DNA of 64,000 nucleotides from positions 2,296,501-2,360,500 of the forward strand of contig NZ_CP029427.2 in assembly GCF_002266465.3 (NCBI RefSeq), in the 5' to 3' direction. Made by a program: the position numbers and the translations under genes. The first letter of the stretch is position 1; every line of letters begins with the position of its first letter. The notes beneath the pieces are model-generated. The model worked only from the letters and a program-made list of their open reading frames with translations. It searched no databases and was not told the origin of the DNA. The DNA is from Bradyrhizobium symbiodeficiens (GTDB lineage Bacteria > Pseudomonadota > Alphaproteobacteria > Rhizobiales > Xanthobacteraceae). Positions 43,435 through 51,489 of the stretch are shown here, one piece after another.

Positions 43435-45798
43435 ATGCCCGTCGATACCGCCCACCTGGACACCTTGACCGCGCTTAGCCGCAAGGCGCTGTGGCTGTCG
43501 TCCTGGACCATTCATCACGCCAACCACATTCGCCCCAACGCGGATGGCCTGAAGGTCGGCGGCCACCAGGCCTCGTCCGCCTCGCTGGCCACCATCATGT
43601 CGGCGCTGTACTTCCATGTGCTGCGGCCAGAGGACCGCGTCGCGGTGAAGCCGCATGCGAGCCCGGTGTTCCACGCCATCCAGTATCTGTTCGGCCGGCA
43701 GAGCCGCGAGAAGCTGGAGAATTTTCGCGGCTTCAAGGGCGCGCAATCCTATCCCTCGCGCACCAAGGACGTCGACGACGTCGATTTCTCCACCGGCTCG
43801 GTCGGCCTCGGCGTCGCGCAGACGCTGTTCGCCTCGCTGGTGCAGGATTACGTCAAGGCGCATGGCTGGATGAAGGATCGCCGCGAGGGGCGGATGATCG
43901 CGCTGGTCGGCGACGCCGAGATGGACGAGGGCAACATTTGGGAGGCGCTCGCCGAGGGCTGGAAGCACGGCCTGCGCAACACCTGGTGGGTGGTCGACTA
44001 CAACCGCCAGTCGCTCGACGCCGTCGTGCGCGAGGGTCTCTGGGAAAAATTCGAGACCATGTTCCGCAATTTCGGCTGGGACGTGGTGATCGTGAAATAC
44101 GGCCGCCTGATGCGCGAAGCTTTTGCCGAGCCCGGCGGCGAGGCCCTGAAGCGCTGGATCGACAATTGCCCGAACGCGCTCTACGCCGCGCTGTGCTTCC
44201 AGGGCGGTGCCGCCTTCCGCAAATACCTGCATGACGAGATCGGCGATCAGGGCCCGATCACCAAGCTGATCGACAAGCGCAGCGACGAGGAATTGCTGGC
44301 GCTGATGTCGAACCTCGGCGGCCACGACATGGCGAGCATGCTGGAGGCATTCGAATCCATCGATCACGATCGTCCGGTCTGTTTCATCGCCTACACCATC
44401 AAGGGCGTCGGCCTGCCGTTCCAGGGCCACAAGGACAACCATGCCGGCCTGATGACGGTCGCGCAGATGGAGAAATATCGCGAGAGCCAGGGTATCCGGC
44501 CAGGTCACGAATGGGACAAGTACGAGGGCCTTTCGCAGGATGCTGCGGAGCTCGATGCCTTCCTCGCACGGGTGCCGTTCAACCGGGACGGCCGCAGGCT
44601 GACTGCGCCGGTGGTCGAGGTGCCCTCGCAGCTCGCCTTCAAGCCGTCGCCGCAGATGTCCACCCAGCAGGGCTTCGGCCTCGTGCTGAACGAGATCGCG
44701 CGCGGCGACGGCGAACTCGCGCAGCGCATCGTCACGACCTCGCCAGACGTCACGGTCTCGACCAATCTCGGTCCGTGGGTGAACCGCCGCGGCCTGTTCG
44801 CGCGCGCCGAGAAGGCGGATTTATTCCGCAGCGAGAAAATTCCCTCAACCTTCAATTGGGATTTCTCGCCGAAGGGCCAGCATCTCGAGCTTGGCATCGC
44901 CGAGATGAACCTGTTCATCATGCTGTCGGCGCTCGGCCTGTCGCACCAGATCAACGGCGAGCGGCTGCTGCCGGTCGGCACGCTCTACGATCCCTTCATC
45001 GAGCGCGGCCTCGATGCGCTGAACTACGCCTGCTACCAGGATGCGCGCTTCATGGTGGCGGCAACGCCGTCGGGCATCACGCTCGCGCCCGAGGGCGGCG
45101 CGCATCAGTCGATCGCGACGCCGCTGATCGGCATGGCGCAGGACGGGCTCGCCTCGTTCGAGCCGGCCTTCGTCGACGAGCTCGCCGTGATCATGAGCTG
45201 GGGCTTCAATCACATGCAGCGCGATCCGGGCGAGGGCGGCTCGGTCTATTTGCGGCTCTCGACGCGCAGCATAGATCAGGCGCAGCGCATCATGACGCCG
45301 GAGCTTGCGCAGGGCATCACCGACGGCGCCTATTGGCTACGCAATCCGGGCCCGAATGCCGAGCTCGTGATAGCCTATACCGGCGCGGTCGCACCCGAAG
45401 CGATCGAGGCGACCGGCTTCATCGGCGAGAGCCGACGCGACATCGGCCTGCTCGCGATCACCTCGGCCGACCGGCTCCACGCGGGCTGGACCGCCGCACG
45501 GAAATTGCGGCGCGACCGCCGCGGCGTGCAGCACCTCAGCCACATCGAGAAACTGCTGGCGCCGCTGCCGCGCGACTGCGGCATCGTGACCGTGATCGAC
45601 GGCCATCCGGCGGCGCTCGGCTGGCTCGGCAGCGTCCGCGGCCATCGCGTCGAGGCGCTCGGCGTCGAGCAGTTCGGCCAGACCGGCAGCATCGCCGACC
45701 TTTATCGGCACTACGGCATCGATGCCAATGCGATCATCGATGCGGCCGAAAGCCTCACCACCGGCGCACCGGTGCTGCATCGGAAGATGGCGGTGTAG
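43435..45798 (+). CDS. Homodimeric 2-oxo-acid dehydrogenase E1 (AceE/MdeB-like), thiamine diphosphate dependent
   Basis: A 787-residue protein with a transketolase-like fold and the E1 (homodimeric) order. The ThDP motif starts at VGDAEMDEGNIWEAL near residue 160 and ends with VVDYNRQSLD, GDA replacing the usual GDG. The pyrimidine-binding domain contains LELGIAEMNLF with the catalytic glutamate, followed by the GTLYDPFIERGLDALNYACYQD segment. It is shorter than E. coli AceE (about 885). No E2/E3 genes are near. The divergent Lrp regulator recalls MdeR-MdeB of Pseudomonas, where the E1 acts on 2-oxobutyrate, so an amino-acid-derived oxo-acid is the most attractive substrate. ATG 43435 has GGGAG upstream. 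Confidence 0.8.
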   Translation: MPVDTAHLDTLTALSRKALWLSSWTIHHANHIRPNADGLKVGGHQASSASLATIMSALYFHVLRPEDRVAVKPHASPVFHAIQYLFGRQSREKLENFRGFKGAQSYPSRTKDVDDVDFSTGSVGLGVAQTLFASLVQDYVKAHGWMKDRREGRMIALVGDAEMDEGNIWEALAEGWKHGLRNTWWVVDYNRQSLDAVVREGLWEKFETMFRNFGWDVVIVKYGRLMREAFAEPGGEALKRWIDNCPNALYAALCFQGGAAFRKYLHDEIGDQGPITKLIDKRSDEELLALMSNLGGHDMASMLEAFESIDHDRPVCFIAYTIKGVGLPFQGHKDNHAGLMTVAQMEKYRESQGIRPGHEWDKYEGLSQDAAELDAFLARVPFNRDGRRLTAPVVEVPSQLAFKPSPQMSTQQGFGLVLNEIARGDGELAQRIVTTSPDVTVSTNLGPWVNRRGLFARAEKADLFRSEKIPSTFNWDFSPKGQHLELGIAEMNLFIMLSALGLSHQINGERLLPVGTLYDPFIERGLDALNYACYQDARFMVAATPSGITLAPEGGAHQSIATPLIGMAQDGLASFEPAFVDELAVIMSWGFNHMQRDPGEGGSVYLRLSTRSIDQAQRIMTPELAQGITDGAYWLRNPGPNAELVIAYTGAVAPEAIEATGFIGESRRDIGLLAITSADRLHAGWTAARKLRRDRRGVQHLSHIEKLLAPLPRDCGIVTVIDGHPAALGWLGSVRGHRVEALGVEQFGQTGSIADLYRHYGIDANAIIDAAESLTTGAPVLHRKMAV

Positions 45799-45814
45799 TC
45801 GGGGTAACCGGGTT

Positions 45815-45919
45815 GTCATTCCGGGGCGACGCGTAGCGTCGAACCCGGAATCCATTGGGCCTCGGTACAGGCGGTTAGATGAATACCGGGCTCGCGACTT
45901 CGTCGCGCCCCGGAATGAC
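45815..45919. repeat. Dispersed inverted repeat, 'gtcattccgggg' element, copy 1
   Basis: Ends GTCATTCCGG (45815-45824) and CCGGAATGAC (45910-45919). Internal half-sites CCCGGAATCCATT and ACCGGGCTCGCG match the other two copies. It lies in the gap between the E1 and aldehyde dehydrogenase genes. One of three copies in the window; such elements are abundant in Bradyrhizobium. Confidence 0.85.
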
Positions 45920-46071
45920 GGCGGGCCACCTTGCCACGTTCCCGCCATCGGCTCATATAACCTCCGTCCGCCGCAACGCTGGCCCCGCATATGGCGGGTT
46001 CAATTGCCGGCGCTTTCGTGCAAGGATGCCTGCCGAAACGCCCCCACCATGCCCCCAAGAAGAGGTTAACG

Positions 46072-47502
46072 ATGGTCAATCGCATGCAATTCTACATCGA
46101 CGGCGCCTGGGTCGATCCCGCCGTCAAGAAGTCAACTCCGGTCGTCAATCCCGCGACGGAAGAGGCGATGTACGAGGTTGCGCTCGGCTCCAAGGCCGAC
46201 GTCGACAAGGCGGTTGCCGCCGCCAAGCGCGCCTTCGCAACGTTCTCGCAGACCAGCCGCGAGGAGCGCGTCGCGCTGCTTTCGAAAGTCATCGAGGTCT
46301 ACAAGGGCCGCCTCAAGGAGATCGGTGCCGCCGTGTCCGACGAGATGGGCGCACCGCTGCCGATGGCCGAGAAGCTGCAGGCCGGGGCCGGCCTCGGCCA
46401 TCTCATGACTACGCTCGACGTGCTCAAGAACTACCATTTCGAGGAGCCCGTCGGCACCGCCATGGTGCTGCGCGAGCCGATCGGCGTGGTCGGCATGATC
46501 ACGCCCTGGAATTGGCCGCTGAACCAGATCGCCTGCAAGGTCGCGCCCGCGCTCGCCGCCGGCTGCACCATGATCCTGAAGCCGTCGGAGTTCACGCCGA
46601 CATCGGCCTTGATCTTCGCGGAAATCCTCCATGAAGCCGGCGTGCCCAAGGGCGTGTTCAACCTCGTCAACGGCCTCGGCCCCGAGGTCGGCGCCGCCAT
46701 GAGCGAGCACCCCGACATCGACATGATCTCCTTCACCGGCTCGACCCGCGCCGGCATCGATGTTGCAAAGCGCGCGGCTCCCACCGTCAAGCGCGTCAGC
46801 CAGGAACTGGGCGGCAAGTCGCCGAACGTCATCCTCGAAGGCGCCGACCTGACGAAGGCGGTGACCGGCGGCGTGATGCACATGTTCAACAACTCCGGCC
46901 AGTCCTGCAATGCGCCCTCGCGCATGATCGTGCCGCTGTCCAAGATGAAGGACGTCGCCGCGATCGCGAAGGCCGTCGCCGACAAGACCAAGGCGGGCGA
47001 TCCCCGCGCCGAAGGCACCACCATCGGCCCCGTCGTCAATCGCGGCCAGTGGGACAAGATCCAGGGCCTGATCAAGAAGGGCATCGACGAGGGCGCAACG
47101 CTCGTCGCCGGCGGCCCGGGCCTGCCCGAAGGCGTCAACAAGGGCTTCTATGTCCGTCCGACCATCTTCGCCGACGTCACGCCCGACATGACGATCGCGC
47201 GCGAAGAGATCTTCGGACCGGTGCTGACCATCATCGGCGCCAAGGATGAAGCGGAAGCCGTGCACATCGCCAACGACACGCCGTACGGTCTTGCCGGCTA
47301 CGTCACGGGAGCTTCGGTCGAGGACGCCAAGCGCGTCGGCCGTCAGATCCGCGCTGGCAACGTCAACCTCCAGGGCGTGCCCAACGATCGCACCGCGCCG
47401 TTCGGCGGCTACAAGCAGTCGGGCAACGGCCGCGAGTGGGGCAAGTACGGCCTCGAAGATTTCCTCGAAGTGAAGGCCGTGGCCGGTTTCAACGCGGCGT
47501 AA
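46072..47502 (+). CDS. Aldehyde dehydrogenase family protein
   Basis: A 476-residue NAD(P)-dependent aldehyde dehydrogenase. The catalytic cysteine is Cys279 in NNSGQSCNAPSRM, the general base Glu245 in QELGGKSPN, and the cofactor segment is ITPWNWPL followed by KPSEFTP. Length and order are normal for the class of succinate-semialdehyde, betaine and sugar aldehyde enzymes. ATG 46072 has AAGAGG upstream; the frame is open to 45991, where it shadows the upstream region. A strong terminator follows. It lies near an SMP-30 lactonase and a uronate-dehydrogenase-like SDR but is convergent with the former. Confidence 0.92.
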   Translation: MVNRMQFYIDGAWVDPAVKKSTPVVNPATEEAMYEVALGSKADVDKAVAAAKRAFATFSQTSREERVALLSKVIEVYKGRLKEIGAAVSDEMGAPLPMAEKLQAGAGLGHLMTTLDVLKNYHFEEPVGTAMVLREPIGVVGMITPWNWPLNQIACKVAPALAAGCTMILKPSEFTPTSALIFAEILHEAGVPKGVFNLVNGLGPEVGAAMSEHPDIDMISFTGSTRAGIDVAKRAAPTVKRVSQELGGKSPNVILEGADLTKAVTGGVMHMFNNSGQSCNAPSRMIVPLSKMKDVAAIAKAVADKTKAGDPRAEGTTIGPVVNRGQWDKIQGLIKKGIDEGATLVAGGPGLPEGVNKGFYVRPTIFADVTPDMTIAREEIFGPVLTIIGAKDEAEAVHIANDTPYGLAGYVTGASVEDAKRVGRQIRAGNVNLQGVPNDRTAPFGGYKQSGNGREWGKYGLEDFLEVKAVAGFNAA

Positions 47503-47524
47503 GTTTTAGCGCTCGAACAGAATG

Positions 47525-47557
47525 ACGCCGGAGCGGGAAACCGCTCCGGCGTTTTTT
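47525..47557 (+). terminator. Rho-independent terminator of the aldehyde dehydrogenase gene
   Basis: A perfect 12-bp stem ACGCCGGAGCGG (47525-47536) / CCGCTCCGGCGT (47541-47552) closed by a GAAA tetraloop and followed by a run of six T (47552-47557), 22 bp after the stop. Confidence 0.93.
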
Positions 47558-47562
47558 GTTGT

Positions 47563-47671
47563 GTCATTCCGGGGCGTCGCGAAAGCGACGAACCCGGAAT
47601 CCATTCGTCCACCGACTCCGCCGCACGATGGATTCCGGGCTCGCGCCGAAGACGGCGCGCCCCGGAATGAC
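47563..47671. repeat. Dispersed inverted repeat, 'gtcattccgggg' element, copy 2
   Basis: Ends GTCATTCCGG (47563-47572) and CCGGAATGAC (47662-47671), with the same internal AACCCGGAATCCATT/GGATTCCGGGCTCGCG pair as copy 1. It sits immediately after the terminator and ends 18 bp before the stop of the minus-strand SMP-30 gene. Confidence 0.85.
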
Positions 47672-47688
47672 GGCAGAGAGAGGAGCGC

Positions 47689-48666
47689 CTATCCCCCCGA
47701 CGCACCTTGCGTGTTCACATACAGCGCGTAGATCGACTGGCTCGCTGCCATGAACAGGCGGTTGCGCTTGAGACCGCCGAAGCAGAGATTGGCGCAGCGC
47801 TCGGGAAGCGCGATGCGGCCGATCATGACGCCGTCGGGCGCGAACACGACGACGCCGTCGAGCTCGGGATCGCCCATGCCCCAGCCGCACCAGAGGTTGC
47901 CGTCGATGTCGCAGCGCATGCCGTCGGGCGTGCCGGGACCGGCATCGATGTGGACGCGCTTGTTGGAAATCGCGGTGCCGTCAGCCGAGACGTCATAGGC
48001 GAGGATCTTGCGGTTCGGCACGCCGCGCGACTCCACGACGTAGAGGATCTTCTCGTCTGGCGAGAAGCACAGCCCGTTCGGACCGAGCACACCCTCGGCG
48101 ACGATGGTCGCCTTGCCGGTCGCGGGATCGAGGCGATAGACATTCGGCTCGATCTCGGGCTCGGCCGTGTAGCCCTCGTAATTGCCGAGCAGGCCGAAGG
48201 TCGGATCGGTGAACCAGACCGAGCCGTCCGATTTGACAACGACATCGTTCGGCGAGTTCAACCGCTTGCCGTTGAACTGATCCATCAGCACGGTGATGCT
48301 GCCGTCATATTCGGTGCGGGTCACGCGCCTCCCGCCATGCTCGCAGGTGACGAGCCGGCCCTGGCGATCCCTGGTGTTGCCGTTGGCGAAATTGGAGGGC
48401 TTGCGGAACACGCTGATGGCGCCGGTCTCCTCCTCCCATTTGATGATGCGCTGGTTCGGGATGTCGCTGCACAGCAAATAGCGCCCGTCGCCGAACCACA
48501 CCGGTCCCTCGGCCCAGCGCAGGCCGGACGCGAGCCGCTCCACCGCCGACAGCTTCAGCCAGTATTTTTCGAAGCGGCGATCGAGCGCGTGAATGGATGG
48601 ATCGGGATAGTAGCTCGCCGGCCGCCAGCCTGACCGCTCCTGGGTGTGGGACGATGCCTCATTCAT
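47689..48666 (-). CDS. SMP-30/gluconolactonase family protein
   Basis: A 325-residue beta-propeller lactonase-like enzyme. Metal-ligand contexts: WAEGPVWFGDGRYLL (Glu), NSPNDVVVKSDGSVWFTD (Asn), GPNGLCFSPDE (Asn) and GTPDGMRCDIDGNLW (Asp). ATG 48666 with GAGAG upstream is used; the longer frame to 48741 is in the divergent gap. It is divergent, by 89 bp, from the uronate-dehydrogenase-like SDR, whose product would be an aldarolactone, so hydrolysis of that lactone is a plausible role. Confidence 0.88.
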   Translation of the reverse strand: MNEASSHTQERSGWRPASYYPDPSIHALDRRFEKYWLKLSAVERLASGLRWAEGPVWFGDGRYLLCSDIPNQRIIKWEEETGAISVFRKPSNFANGNTRDRQGRLVTCEHGGRRVTRTEYDGSITVLMDQFNGKRLNSPNDVVVKSDGSVWFTDPTFGLLGNYEGYTAEPEIEPNVYRLDPATGKATIVAEGVLGPNGLCFSPDEKILYVVESRGVPNRKILAYDVSADGTAISNKRVHIDAGPGTPDGMRCDIDGNLWCGWGMGDPELDGVVVFAPDGVMIGRIALPERCANLCFGGLKRNRLFMAASQSIYALYVNTQGASGG

Positions 48667-48755
48667 GTCGGTTCTCTCGTTTCGTTCCCTCTGGACAAAC
48701 CAGCTATCATTAGAGACACGTGACCGCAAATCGGTCACCAACGGCGAGGGAAGAC

Positions 48756-49580
48756 ATGCCGCGTATTTTGATGACGGGAGCTTCGGGCGGAATCGGCACG
48801 CGCCTGCGAAAACTGCTGCCGCCGATCTATCCGGATCTTGTGCTTTCCGACATCAAGCCGCCTGCCGATCTCGGCGCGAACGAGCAATTCAAGGCCGCGG
48901 ATCTCGCCGACCTCGCGCAATGCGAGGCAATCTGCGAGGGCGTCGACGGTATCATCCATTTCGGCGGCTATTCGGTCGAAGGTCCCTGGGACGACATCCT
49001 TCAGTCCAACATCATCGGGGGCTACAATCTGTTCGAGGCGGCCTACCGCAAGGGCGTCAAGCGAGTGGTGTTCGCCTCGTCGAACCACGCCGTCGGCTTC
49101 TATCCGCGCCACCACAAGATCGGCACCGACGTGACCGCGCGCCCCGACAGCCGCTACGGCGTCAGCAAGGTGTTCGGCGAGGCCGTCGGCGCGCTCTATG
49201 CCGACAAGCACGGGCTGAAGGTGACCTGCCTGCGCATCGGCAATTTCGGTGACATGCCGCTCGACCAGCGCCGGCTCTCGATCTGGCTCAAGCCCGACGA
49301 CTTGGTGCAGCTCTGCCGCATTGGCCTCGAACATCCCGACATCCATTTCGAAGTCTTCTACGGCGCCTCGCTCAACGAGCGCGCCTGGTGGGACAACCAC
49401 CGCGCCTATGAATTCGGCTACCGTCCCACCGGGCGCTCTGAGGATCATGTGGCGCACGCGATGGCCGAGCAGGCCAAGCTGAAGCCGGACCCGGTCGGCG
49501 ACTATTTCCAGGGCGGCACGTTCTGCAGCATGGAGTTCGATGCGGATCCGGGAAGGATCATCGACTGGAACAAGCGGTAA
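48756..49580 (+). CDS. NAD-dependent epimerase/dehydratase, uronate-dehydrogenase-like
   Basis: A 274-residue extended SDR. TGASGGIGTRL is at residues 7-17, the catalytic tyrosine-lysine pair is Tyr134/Lys138 (SRYGVSKVFGEA), and SSNHAVGFYPR at about 108-118 is the substrate loop typical of uronate dehydrogenase, as is LSIWLKPDDLVQLC near 190. Agrobacterium uronate dehydrogenase has the same Tyr-x3-Lys placement and loop, so oxidation of a hexuronate to an aldarolactone with NAD is likely. ATG 48756 follows GAGGGAAG. Divergent from an SMP-30 gene. Confidence 0.85.
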   Translation: MPRILMTGASGGIGTRLRKLLPPIYPDLVLSDIKPPADLGANEQFKAADLADLAQCEAICEGVDGIIHFGGYSVEGPWDDILQSNIIGGYNLFEAAYRKGVKRVVFASSNHAVGFYPRHHKIGTDVTARPDSRYGVSKVFGEAVGALYADKHGLKVTCLRIGNFGDMPLDQRRLSIWLKPDDLVQLCRIGLEHPDIHFEVFYGASLNERAWWDNHRAYEFGYRPTGRSEDHVAHAMAEQAKLKPDPVGDYFQGGTFCSMEFDADPGRIIDWNKR

Positions 49581-49644
49581 AGGGCGCCACTCGAGACGGC
49601 AAGAGCGGCCAAAGCTTCGCCTGGCCGCTCGTTTTGGCGCCGGG

Positions 49645-50415
49645 TCAGAACAGGCCCGGGATCAACATCGCAACCTTCTCCCTGTAGTGCCGGTACTGAT
49701 CTCCGAACAGGGTGATCAGATCGCGCTCCTCCAGCCAGATGCCGACGAAGATGTAGGCCGTCGTCACCGTCGCGAACAGCATGTGCCCGAGGGTCATGGT
49801 GGGCGTGGACCAGAACGCGATGATGAAGCCGAGATAAATGGGATGCCGGATCAAGCGGTAGAGGCCCGGCGTCCTGAACTTCATCGGCTCAGTGAGCCGG
49901 CCCGCAAAGTGGCTGACGACCTGCGTCAGTCCGAACAACTCGAAATGGCTGATCAGGAACGTGCTGTACAGCACGATGAGCCAGCCGGCGAAGCTGCCAG
50001 CGACCGCGGCGTAAGCCATCGGCGTCTCGATCTCCCAGACGATGGACGTGATCGGCCGCCACTGCCAGAACAGCAGGATCAGGCTCAGGCTTGCCAGCAG
50101 CACATAGGTGCTTCGCTCGAGTGCGGGCGAGGCGAAGGCGGCGAACAGCTTCTTGAATCCCTGGCGCGCCATGCCGCTGTGCTGGATGGCGAAGAGTGAC
50201 ATCAGCGCGAGGTCGATCATGAGCGCCTGTCCGGTCGAGCCTGTCGCGCCGCTGTTGATTGTCTTGGGCACGACGAGCTGCGCAATGAAGCCCACGGCGT
50301 AAAGAAAAGTTCCGAAGAAGATGAGATAAGCGAGCACGCCGTAGCCGAGCACGAAGCTTCGTGCCGCCAGCGAGCTTGCGGTCTGAGCGGGGCCGGTATG
50401 CAGGGTGATGGACAT
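49645..50415 (-). CDS. mddA: Membrane methyltransferase, methanethiol S-methyltransferase (MddA)-like
   Basis: A 256-residue inner-membrane protein of the NnrU/isoprenylcysteine methyltransferase superfamily with about six hydrophobic helices. The N-terminal GYGVLAYLIFFGTFLYAVGFI followed by VVPKTINSG, then AIQHSGMARQGFK, and the C-terminal YRLIRHPIYLGFIIAFW and ERDLITLFGDQYRHYR segments (SAM-binding region) resemble MddA proteins that make dimethyl sulfide from methanethiol and are found in Bradyrhizobium. The start is ATG 50415 with GGAAA upstream; the long upstream frame is non-coding. It closes a minus-strand cluster with two small ORFs and a DUF4242 gene. An alternative is another member of the family. 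Confidence 0.75.
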   Translation of the reverse strand: MSITLHTGPAQTASSLAARSFVLGYGVLAYLIFFGTFLYAVGFIAQLVVPKTINSGATGSTGQALMIDLALMSLFAIQHSGMARQGFKKLFAAFASPALERSTYVLLASLSLILLFWQWRPITSIVWEIETPMAYAAVAGSFAGWLIVLYSTFLISHFELFGLTQVVSHFAGRLTEPMKFRTPGLYRLIRHPIYLGFIIAFWSTPTMTLGHMLFATVTTAYIFVGIWLEERDLITLFGDQYRHYREKVAMLIPGLF

Positions 50416-50482
50416 GATAGAGTTTCCAGTTTCATGGTTGGGATTGAATGACCGAGTGAATGGCGTGCCACTGTTGCCCTCG

Positions 50483-50728
50483 TCACATTGCAAGGGCTGT
50501 CGGGGCCTTGCACCTGCCGGGGCTTTTCTGGGCGGTTGCACCGCTCGCCGGTTCGCGCCGATGGTCGTCGGACGTCGTTGCGGCCGAAGCCACAACCAGC
50601 GACATCGTGACGGCGGCAATTGTCCCGATTGCCAGCGTTGCGGTTCTGGACTTGAAATTTCCGAGCTTGGATATCTTGAGCCCGGAGGCCCTGGCTTCGG
50701 ACGAGTTAGATTGGATGAAAAAGTTCAT
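50483..50728 (-). CDS. Small membrane/secreted hypothetical protein
   Basis: An 81-residue ORF. A hydrophobic stretch at about residues 45-62 (TLAIGTIAAVTMSLVVASAA) acts as a membrane segment or a late signal peptide, and the C-terminus is hydrophilic (DDHRREPASG) with a single cysteine. ATG 50728 has GAGGAA 6-7 bases upstream, within the end of the preceding small ORF, two bases apart from its stop, so the two are translationally coupled. It has no recognisable family and precedes mddA by 67 bp. Confidence 0.55.
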   Translation of the reverse strand: MNFFIQSNSSEARASGLKISKLGNFKSRTATLAIGTIAAVTMSLVVASAATTSDDHRREPASGATAQKSPGRCKAPTALAM

Positions 50729-50730
50729 GA

Positions 50731-50973
50731 CTATTTCCTCGAATTGAAATCGTTGCGGGGAATGCAAATCTTCTGCAGCGTGTCGCGAGCCGTGCTGTCA
50801 CCGCCGGCCGTGGTGCTGCTGCAACGCTTCGCGAACTGCATTGCGGCCTTCTCGCGGTTCGCCAGCATGCTGGCGACAGACTGATTGATGAGCCGACAAA
50901 GCCGCAGCAGGATGGCGGCGAGAAATCGCTGCGAGGGGCTGAGTGCGGGCGGCGCCTGAGACTGAATGGACAT
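50731..50973 (-). CDS. Small hypothetical protein
   Basis: An 80-residue ORF. A helical, basic and leucine-rich middle (RFLAAILLRLCRLINQSVASM, cut here into RFLAAILLRLC and RLINQSVASM) may lie along the membrane; the C-terminal part has two Cys and ends NSRK. ATG 50973 has AAAGGATCAGGAG upstream. It precedes the next small ORF by two bases and lies 52 bp after the DUF4242 gene. Support is from RBS and arrangement only. Confidence 0.5.
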   Translation of the reverse strand: MSIQSQAPPALSPSQRFLAAILLRLCRLINQSVASMLANREKAAMQFAKRCSSTTAGGDSTARDTLQKICIPRNDFNSRK

Positions 50974-51025
50974 CTCCTGATCCTTTCACGGTCGTTAGTT
51001 CGAGGCCGCCGCGCGCGCTGATCTG

Positions 51026-51331
51026 CTATTCGGCCGCGGCCGTCTGTGGGGTGGGATCGCTGCGAACGACCACCGTGGTCGCGACCTTGTAGAATTCCTC
51101 ACCCGGCATGCCCACGCGCCGTGCATGCTCGCGGATCGAGTCTCCGTCGCGCGCTTCATAGATGCAGAAGGTGCCGATGCGGCCGTCCGCCTCATGGACC
51201 ACATAGCTGCGGATCCAGCGAACGCGGTCGGACATCTGCTCGTTGCCGATCTGCGCTGACTTTGCGCCGGCGGCTTCCAGTTCGCTCAGGTTTGCCCAGG
51301 CGCTTGGGCGGCGAATGACATAGAGTTCCAT
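51026..51331 (-). CDS. DUF4242 domain-containing protein
   Basis: A 101-residue soluble protein with the DUF4242 pattern: MELYVIRRPSAWANLSELEA start, WIRSYVVHEADGRIGTFCIYEA, and REHARRVGMPGEEFYKV. Members such as SCO4226 bind nickel. ATG 51331 has a strong GGAGGAGACG upstream. It is the first gene of a minus-strand cluster (DUF4242, two small ORFs, mddA) and is divergent from the winged-helix/TPR regulator with 158 bp between. The function in this context is not known. Confidence 0.85.
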   Translation of the reverse strand: MELYVIRRPSAWANLSELEAAGAKSAQIGNEQMSDRVRWIRSYVVHEADGRIGTFCIYEARDGDSIREHARRVGMPGEEFYKVATTVVVRSDPTPQTAAAE

Positions 51332-51489
51332 AAGGCGTCTCCTCCGGGTTGATGCTGCTGCCCATCGATCGGTCGTGACCGAAGGCCGTGAAGAGCTATA
51401 GGCGCCGCCGGCGCTGATCGTCCTGACCGGCGTCTGATCATTGCCTGATCCTTGCCTGAACCTTTTTCGTCTCTCGTGGACATAACGAT

